Assembly: GCA_963769665.1 (NCBI GenBank)
Contig: CAVYMQ010000003.1
Span: 806,001 to 870,000, forward strand
Length of the DNA: 64,000 nt
Origin: JACCTU01 sp963769665
Lineage (GTDB): Bacteria > Actinomycetota > Thermoleophilia > Gaiellales > Gaiellaceae
Direction of reading: 5' to 3'
Under the pieces are notes generated by a model, which ran no database searches, had not been told where the DNA came from, and was given only the letters and a program-made list of their open reading frames with translations. Positions 58,705-64,000 of the stretch are shown here, one piece after another (positions within the stretch are counted from its first letter, which is position 1; each line of letters opens with the position of its first letter). Made by a program: the position numbers and the translations under genes.

Positions 58705-60804
58705 GTGCGACGCTGTAGCGCCTGCGGCCAGGACAATCCCGAGATCGCGAAGTTCTGCCTCGCGTGCGGCGCGTCGCTGGACGCGGCGGACGAGGCACCG
58801 AACGAGGAGCGCCGTCTGGTCAGCGTCATCTTCGTCGACCTCGTCGGCTTCACGTCGCGGTCCGAGCGGCTCGACCCCGAGGACGTGCAGGCGCTGCTCC
58901 GGCCCTACCACGACGCCGTCCGAGGCGAGATCGAGTCGTTCGGCGGCGTCGTCGAGAAGTTCATCGGGGACGCGATCATGGGGATGTTCGGCGCGCCGAC
59001 CGCGTTCGGTGACGACGCCGAGCGTGCAGTCCGTGCCGCGCTCGCGGTGCGGGAGCGAGTGCGCGCTATCGACGAGTCGGACCCCGAGCTCGATCTGAAG
59101 ATCCGCGTCGCCGTGAACACCGGCGAGGCGCTCGTGGTGATGAACGCGCGCGCCGCGCTCGGCGAGGCGATGGTCACTGGCGACGTCGTCAACACCGCGG
59201 CGCGACTCCAGACCGCGGCTCCGATCGGCGGCATCCTCGTCGGCGAGGGGACGTATCGCGCGACGCGGGCGGCGATCGTCTACACGCCCGCTCCGGCCGT
59301 CCACGCGAAGGGCAAGGAGCTTCCGGTCCCGGCGTGGGTCGCGGTGAGCGAGGCGCACGTCCCGGGAGACCGCGTGCTCGCCGGCGCGCTCGTCGGTCGC
59401 GCGCGGGAGCTCGAGCTCCTGAGCGGGACGTGGGACCGCGTCGCCTCGGAATGCACGCCGCAGCTCGTGACAGTGATCGGGCCTGCCGGGGTGGGGAAGA
59501 CACGGCTCGGCGTCGAGTTCGCCAAGCTCGTCGAGTCGCGCGGCGGCCGGATCGTGCGCGGGCGCTCGCTTCCCTACCGCGAGAGCACCGCCTACGCCGC
59601 GCTCGGGTTCCAGCTGAAGCAGCTCTGCGGCATCTTCGAGACCGACAGCGTCGAGTCCGCGCTGCAGAAGCTCGAAGACTCGGTCTCGACGCTGCTTCCG
59701 CCCGCCGAGGCCCGGAGCGTCACCGAGCATCTGGCGGTCCTGCTCGGGCTGGACGCGTCGGGCAACGTCGCCGACCGCGAGAGCCTCTTCTTCTCGATTC
59801 GTACCTTCATCGAGGCGGTCGCGGCGGACCGGCCGACGATGCTCGTGTTCGAGGACCTCCACTGGGGCGACGAGAGCCTGCTCGACCTCGTGGAGCTCCT
59901 GGCGGCGAGGCTGCGCGACCTGCCGATTCTCGTCGTCGTGCTCGCGCGCCCGGAGCTGCTGGACGCCCGACCGACTTGGGGAGGCGGTCTCCTCGCGCAT
60001 TCCGCGCTTCAGCTCCGCCCGCTCGACACGCGTGACGCGTCCGAGCTCGCCGCGCAACGTCTGACCGAGCTCGGCATCAGCGAGCGGTCCGGCGAGGCGA
60101 TGGAGCTCGCGCAGCTCGCCGACGGCAACCCGCTCTTCATCGAGCAGCTCGTGTCCGCGGTGGCGGAGACCGGTGAGCCCGAGGCCTCGCTGCCGACGAC
60201 GATCCGGGAGCTGATCGCGGCGCGGCTCGACGCGCTGCCGCCGAGCGAGCGTTCGGTCCTGCTCGACGCGGCAGTGTCGGGGAAAGTGTTCTGGCGTGGC
60301 GCGCTGGAGCGAATGACGTCGGACGCGGATGTGTTGGGCGCAGCGCTTGCCGAGCTCGAGCGGCGCGATCTCGTCGGGCGGGACACCGTGTCCGCCTTCG
60401 AGGGAGACCAGCAGTACTCGTTCAACCACGTGCTCGTCCGGGACGTTGCGTATGAGCTGCTTCCGCGGGTGCGGCGGCAAGAGCGCCACCGGGAGATGGC
60501 GCGTTTCTTCGAGGACGCGAGCGGTGAGTTCGGCGAGGTCGGCGCCGCCCTCGCGCGTCACTGGCGCGACGCAGGCGACGAGGCGCGCGCCGTCGACTAC
60601 TTCGCTGCAGCTGCGGCGGCTGCCGAGCGCGGCTGGGCCAAGGAACGTGCCGCCTCGCTCTACCGCGAGGCCTACACGCTCGTACCGGAGGCGGACGGTG
60701 CACGGCGGACCGAGCTCATGCGCCGACTCGCGATCGCCGAGATGGCGAGCCTCCACGTGCTCGACGCGAGGATGCTCGGCCTGGAAGGTCCGGAAGCGGG
60801 CTAG
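58705..60804 (+). CDS. Zinc-ribbon/class III cyclase/AAA ATPase regulator (699 aa)
   Basis: Domains: N-terminal zinc ribbon (CSACGQDNPEIAKFCLACG), class III adenylate cyclase catalytic domain (about 35-205; FVDLVGFTSRSERLD, FIGDAIMGMFGAP, and GDVVNTAARLQ with the catalytic Asn and Arg retained), then a STAND-type AAA ATPase (Walker A GPAGVGKTRLG, Walker B LVFEDLHWGDESLLD) with a helical C-terminus. The cyclase looks catalytically complete, unlike the one at 51106. A -10-like TAGGCT lies 7 nt before the GTG. It shares CTAG stop bases with the convergent DUF4242 gene. Confidence 0.88.
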   Translation: MRRCSACGQDNPEIAKFCLACGASLDAADEAPNEERRLVSVIFVDLVGFTSRSERLDPEDVQALLRPYHDAVRGEIESFGGVVEKFIGDAIMGMFGAPTAFGDDAERAVRAALAVRERVRAIDESDPELDLKIRVAVNTGEALVVMNARAALGEAMVTGDVVNTAARLQTAAPIGGILVGEGTYRATRAAIVYTPAPAVHAKGKELPVPAWVAVSEAHVPGDRVLAGALVGRARELELLSGTWDRVASECTPQLVTVIGPAGVGKTRLGVEFAKLVESRGGRIVRGRSLPYRESTAYAALGFQLKQLCGIFETDSVESALQKLEDSVSTLLPPAEARSVTEHLAVLLGLDASGNVADRESLFFSIRTFIEAVAADRPTMLVFEDLHWGDESLLDLVELLAARLRDLPILVVVLARPELLDARPTWGGGLLAHSALQLRPLDTRDASELAAQRLTELGISERSGEAMELAQLADGNPLFIEQLVSAVAETGEPEASLPTTIRELIAARLDALPPSERSVLLDAAVSGKVFWRGALERMTSDADVLGAALAELERRDLVGRDTVSAFEGDQQYSFNHVLVRDVAYELLPRVRRQERHREMARFFEDASGEFGEVGAALARHWRDAGDEARAVDYFAAAAAAAERGWAKERAASLYREAYTLVPEADGARRTELMRRLAIAEMASLHVLDARMLGLEGPEAG

Positions 60805-61091
60805 GTCGTGACCGGTGGGAAGTCCGCCGGCGTGACGTCGCCGGCGATCTCGTGGATCGCTTCGACATGGTGCCTGCCGAGACGTTTGGAGTGCTCCATG
60901 ACCACGTCTTTGTCCGGGGCGTCGTAGACGCAGTACGTCAGAACGTTGCCGTCCGGCTCGACGATGACATGACTGTGCTCCCAGGTGATCGCCGGGAGCT
61001 CCTCCTCGGTGATCTCTCTCGAGCGGCGGCCGACGAAGGGCATCTGGCTCTCCTCGACCGAGAACTTCCTGACGATCAGGTAGCGAGGCAT
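60801..61091 (-). CDS. DUF4242 (SCO4226-type) protein
   Basis: The 96-residue protein has the DUF4242 ferredoxin-like pattern: YLIVRKF at the start, WEHSHVIVEPDGNVLTYCVY in the middle and ASKRAG-like MEHSKRLGRHHVEAIHEIAG at the end. The Streptomyces SCO4226 relative binds nickel; Cys and His residues are present here too. A -10-like TAGGAT lies 6 nt before the ATG. It sits just downstream of hydA on the same strand, 21 bp away. Confidence 0.85.
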   Translation of the reverse strand: MPRYLIVRKFSVEESQMPFVGRRSREITEEELPAITWEHSHVIVEPDGNVLTYCVYDAPDKDVVMEHSKRLGRHHVEAIHEIAGDVTPADFPPVTT

Positions 61092-61112
61092 GCGCGAATC
61101 CTACAGCCGGGG

Positions 61113-62525
61113 CTAGGCGGTGACCGCCGCCCCGCCTTTCAGCTCCTCGCCGAACTTGGCCCGCGGGACGAAGCGCCCGATGCCGGGCGAGGCGACCAGC
61201 TCGTCGTTCTCGACGAGCACGTTCCCGCGCAGGAGGACCACCTCCGGCGTGCCCGTCACCTCGATCCCTTCGTAGAGGTTGTAGTCCGTCCGCGAGTGCT
61301 GGCCGTCAGCGGTGATCACGTGCTTGCGTTTCGGGTCGAAGACGACCAGGTCGGCGTCGGAGCCAACCGCGACCGTGCCCTTGCGCGGGTAGAGCCCGAA
61401 GAGCTTCGCCGGGTTCGTCGCAAGCAACTCGACCATCCGGTTCAGCGAGATCCTCCCCGCCCGGGCGCCGAACTCGTGGATCATGTGCAGTCTGTTCTCG
61501 AGGCCGGGCCCGCCGTTCGGGATCTTCGAGAAGTCGTCCTTGCCCATCGCCTTCTGCTCGCCCCACGAGAACGCGCAATGGTCGGTCGAGATCACCGACA
61601 GCGAGTCGGTGCGCACCGCGTTCCAGAGCACGTCCCAGTTCGCCTTGTCGCGCACCGGCGGCGAGTAGACGTACTTGGCGCCCTCGAAGTTCGGCTTCGC
61701 GATGTCGTCCAGGCTGTTGAAGAAGTACTGCGTGCAAGTCTCGCCCCAGACGTCCCAGCCTTGCTCGCGGGCGAGCGCGATCGGGTCGACCGCCTCCTTG
61801 CAGGTCACGTGTACGACGTAGAGCGGAGCGCCGGCGACGTGCGCGAGCTGGATCGCGCGGTTGGTCGCCTCGCCTTCTGCTTCGGGCGGCCGCGTGAGCG
61901 CGTGGTAGAGCGGCTCGGTGTTCCCGGCTGCGAGTGCCTGCTTCACGAGCACGTCGATCAGGTCGCCGTTCTCGGCGTGCACCATCACGAGCGCGCCCGA
62001 CTGCGCAGCCACCTCCATCGCGCGGAAGAGCGTCTCGTCGCTGACCATGAGCGCGCCCTTGTACGCCATGAAGAGCTTGTACGAGGTGACGCCTTGCTCG
62101 GGCAGCGACGCGAGCTCCTCGAGCGAGCCGCCCTCGTCCAGGTCGGTGATCGCCATGTGGTAGCCCATGTCGATCACCTGCTTGCCTTCGGCCTTCGACT
62201 TCCAGTCGTCGAGCGCGGCGCCGAACGTCGAGCCCTGCGGCTGGATCACGAAGTCGACGTGGCACGTGGTGCCGCCGAACGCGGCCGCGGTCTGCCCGGA
62301 CTCGACGTCGTCGATCGTCACGGTGCCGCCGAACGGCATGTCGAGGTGCGTGTGCGGATCGATGCATCCCGGCAGCACGTACTTGTTTCGCGCGTCGATC
62401 ACGCGGTCTGCCTCGACGTCGAGTGACTCGCCGATCAGGGAGATCCGCTCGTCCTCGACGTAGACGTCGCCGACGTAGTCGTCTGCCGCGGTGATGACGC
62501 GGCCGCCCTTGATCAAGATTGACAT
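61113..62525 (-). CDS. hydA: Dihydropyrimidinase / hydantoinase
   Basis: Zinc amidohydrolase that opens dihydrouracil or dihydrothymine rings. The 470-residue protein has the metal motif GCIDPHTHLDMPFGG, the carboxylated lysine in TSYKLFMAYKGALMVSDE, His ligands in MVHAENGDLI and YVVHVTCKEAV, and Asp in ISTDHCAFSWGEQK. The D-HYD/DHPase length is normal. SD AAGGGAG. It follows the substrate-binding protein gene by 30 nt in the same operon. Confidence 0.95.
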   Translation of the reverse strand: MSILIKGGRVITAADDYVGDVYVEDERISLIGESLDVEADRVIDARNKYVLPGCIDPHTHLDMPFGGTVTIDDVESGQTAAAFGGTTCHVDFVIQPQGSTFGAALDDWKSKAEGKQVIDMGYHMAITDLDEGGSLEELASLPEQGVTSYKLFMAYKGALMVSDETLFRAMEVAAQSGALVMVHAENGDLIDVLVKQALAAGNTEPLYHALTRPPEAEGEATNRAIQLAHVAGAPLYVVHVTCKEAVDPIALAREQGWDVWGETCTQYFFNSLDDIAKPNFEGAKYVYSPPVRDKANWDVLWNAVRTDSLSVISTDHCAFSWGEQKAMGKDDFSKIPNGGPGLENRLHMIHEFGARAGRISLNRMVELLATNPAKLFGLYPRKGTVAVGSDADLVVFDPKRKHVITADGQHSRTDYNLYEGIEVTGTPEVVLLRGNVLVENDELVASPGIGRFVPRAKFGEELKGGAAVTA

Positions 62526-62555
62526 GCGGATCTCCCTTCTCGGCTCGGTGTGTTC

Positions 62556-63686
62556 CTACTTGCCGCCCTCGGTCACTTCGACCGTTTCCTTCTCCCAGTC
62601 GGCGCCGTTGCCGTCCTCGTCCAGCTCGTCGTACGCAGCCTGGGCGAGGTCGGTGCGGTACGCGTCGGAGGATGCGTCCTTGGCGATCACGCCGAACTGC
62701 TTCGAGATGTCGGCGGTCCGCTGGAACGCGGCCTCGTCCATCAGCCCGATCCCGGTCTCGTTCGGCCAGATCAGCGCGTTGATCTCGTTCAGCTGCCAGC
62801 GCTGGTGACCTTCACCGAGGGTTGGGCCGTTGTCGAGCACGATCTGCAGGCACTCCTCGGCGTTGTCGCGGCAGAAGATCCAACCCCGGAAGCTCGCCTT
62901 CAGGAAGCGCTTGGCGATGTCCTGGTTCGCCTCCTCGGCGATCCAGTCGCCGCGGACGAACACGCCGTCCTCGAGCATCGCGGTGCCGGCGTCCTCCATC
63001 GTGATCACGTTGAGGTCGTCGAGGGTGTAGAGCTCGCCCGTGTCCGGGTTCTTCTGCTCGAGCACCTGCGCGAGCTCGTTGTAGGTCATCGCCGCGGCCG
63101 CGTCGACCTGCTTCGACACGAAGAGGCTCATGTCGAACGGCTGGTTGACGATCGTGACCTCGTCCTTGTTCTTCGGGTCGATCCCGTTCTTCGTCAGCGC
63201 CGCGAAGAGCTCGAACTCGTTACCGCAGCACCAGACGCCGACCTTCTTGCCCTTCATGTCGGCGACGCTCTCGATCCCGCTGTCCTTCCACGTCACCTCG
63301 GTCATGCCCGAGCGGGCGAAGACCTGCGCGATGTTGACGATGTCGCCGCCCTTGTCGCGGGTGGCGAGGAGGGACGGGAGCCAGTCGATCCCGAACTCGG
63401 CGCCGCCGCTCGCGACCACCTGCTCGGGCGTGATGTCCGGCCCGCCGGGCTTGATCGTGACGTCGAGGCCCTCCTCGTCGTAGTACCCCTTCGCGAGCGC
63501 CGCGTAGTAGCCCGCGAACTGCGCCTGCGGTACCCACTTGCTCTGGAGCGTGACCTTGTCCTTCTGCCCCTCGGCGGACGTGTCCGCCGCTTCCCCGCCG
63601 TCGTCGTCGCCGCCGCATGCGGCGAGCGCGAGCATCGCCGCGGCGAGCAGCGTTGCGAGGAAGAACCACGTCGTACGACCTTTCAT
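62556..63686 (-). CDS. ABC transporter substrate-binding lipoprotein (NMT1/THI5-like)
   Basis: The ATG at 63686 has a strong SD (AAAGGAG) and gives 376 residues with a lipoprotein signal (lipobox LAAC). The mature part opens VTLQSKWVPQAQFAGYYAAL, the NMT1/THI5 pattern, followed by KPGGPDITPEQVVASGGAEF and WCCGNEFELFAAL. Such proteins bind pyrimidines or thiamine precursors (ThiY-like). Next to hydA it most likely delivers a pyrimidine or hydantoin for degradation. Confidence 0.92.
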   Translation of the reverse strand: MKGRTTWFFLATLLAAAMLALAACGGDDDGGEAADTSAEGQKDKVTLQSKWVPQAQFAGYYAALAKGYYDEEGLDVTIKPGGPDITPEQVVASGGAEFGIDWLPSLLATRDKGGDIVNIAQVFARSGMTEVTWKDSGIESVADMKGKKVGVWCCGNEFELFAALTKNGIDPKNKDEVTIVNQPFDMSLFVSKQVDAAAAMTYNELAQVLEQKNPDTGELYTLDDLNVITMEDAGTAMLEDGVFVRGDWIAEEANQDIAKRFLKASFRGWIFCRDNAEECLQIVLDNGPTLGEGHQRWQLNEINALIWPNETGIGLMDEAAFQRTADISKQFGVIAKDASSDAYRTDLAQAAYDELDEDGNGADWEKETVEVTEGGK

Positions 63687-63706
63687 CCCTCTCCTTTCGT
63701 TGACTG

Positions 63707-64000
63707 TCACTCCGCCGCTCGGGCGGACGGATGCCATCCCATGGTCAAGCGTTCGAGCAGCACGATCGCCAGATAGAAGGTGAGGCCGAGGATGCTCGCG
63801 ACGAGGATCGCCGCCCACGCCGTCTCGAACGCGAAGAGCGCCGCGGAGTTGCGGATCTGGACGCCTAGCGCCTCCTGAGTCCCACCGAAGTACTCCCCGA
63901 CCACGGCACCGATCATCGCGAGGACGCTCGCGACTTTCAATGCCGAGAAGAGATACGGGAGCGAGTTCGGGATCCGGACGCGGCGGAAGATCTCGACCTC
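63707..64000 (-). CDS. ABC transporter permease, C-terminal part (runs off the window)
   Basis: The visible 97 residues include the EAA-type loop remnant VEIFRRVRIPNSLPYLFSAL, then IGAVVGEYFGG and two last helices, as in SsuC/ThiX-type permeases. It overlaps nothing; the substrate-binding gene starts 20 nt downstream. The N-terminal part and probably an ATPase and further pyrimidine-catabolic genes lie beyond base 64000. Confidence 0.9.
   Translation of the reverse strand, partial: EVEIFRRVRIPNSLPYLFSALKVASVLAMIGAVVGEYFGGTQEALGVQIRNSAALFAFETAWAAILVASILGLTFYLAIVLLERLTMGWHPSARAAE

Noticed and set aside
57196..60756. 1186-aa minus-strand open frame opposite mmsA and the cyclase-ATPase
   Set aside because: Composition (Arg, Leu, Val, Asp rich) is that of an antisense shadow; both sense genes have complete family motifs.

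Overview
The window is a compact, high-GC stretch (about two thirds G+C or more by eye) of bacterial chromosome. An actinobacterium fits best, and I infer a deep-branching class such as Thermoleophilia. The supports are an OpcA partner for glucose-6-phosphate dehydrogenase, a streptomycete-like ARG box, an ANTAR two-component pair, an SCO4226-type DUF4242 protein, a cytochrome c oxidase subunit II fused to cytochrome c, many GTG starts, 1-4 nt overlaps between co-directional genes, and many TAnnnT -10 elements only 6-11 nt from start codons (leaderless mRNAs). I saw no tRNA, rRNA, CRISPR array, transposase or prophage. No stretch longer than 300 bases lacks a gene.

Layout. 1-5.1 kb: end of a Ser/Thr kinase gene, then small genes (CARDB-like membrane protein, DUF4446, DUF218/YdcF, HNH nuclease, DUF2199, secreted C39-like peptidase). 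5.1-12.0 kb: one arginine operon, argC-J-B-D-R-G-H, behind an ARG box; argF is absent. 12.0-13.5 kb: sulfurtransferase and SIMPL protein. 13.5-26.3 kb: nitrogen assimilation, with gltB behind a mini-ORF/hairpin leader, a convergent glnA-glnK-amtB operon behind a terminator leader, an ABC-2 exporter and MFS gene, and a second glnA behind another terminator. 26.4-30.8 kb: small membrane proteins around an EutW-like histidine kinase and an ANTAR response regulator. 30.8-40.6 kb: an ABC-F protein and sugar phosphate genes (tkt divergent from rpiB-tal-pgi-gnd-zwf-opcA). 40.6-45.3 kb: secreted FnIII-like protein, amidase and secreted HExxH metalloprotease. 45.3-49.2 kb: ctaC-ctaD-ctaB plus a 39-aa membrane protein. 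49.2-55.7 kb: a Glu-Pro repeat membrane protein, a giant cyclase-AAA-LuxR regulator and a cupin cluster. 55.7-64 kb: class III aminotransferase, mmsA, a second cyclase-ATPase, DUF4242, dihydropyrimidinase and an NMT1-type ABC transporter, together pointing to reductive pyrimidine (beta-alanine) catabolism.

How it fits together. The most interesting system is nitrogen control. The glnA leader carries two adjacent hexaloop hairpins; the second (loop AATGGG, with A1 and G4) competes with an intrinsic terminator lying just before the glnA ribosome binding site. That is the architecture ANTAR proteins act on, and an ANTAR regulator with its HisKA_2 kinase is encoded 8 kb away. The PII protein of this operon lacks the modifiable T-loop Tyr51 (Phe instead), and the GlnA of the same operon has Phe at the adenylylation tyrosine. 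I infer that RNA-level antitermination, rather than GlnD/GlnE covalent modification, controls this operon.
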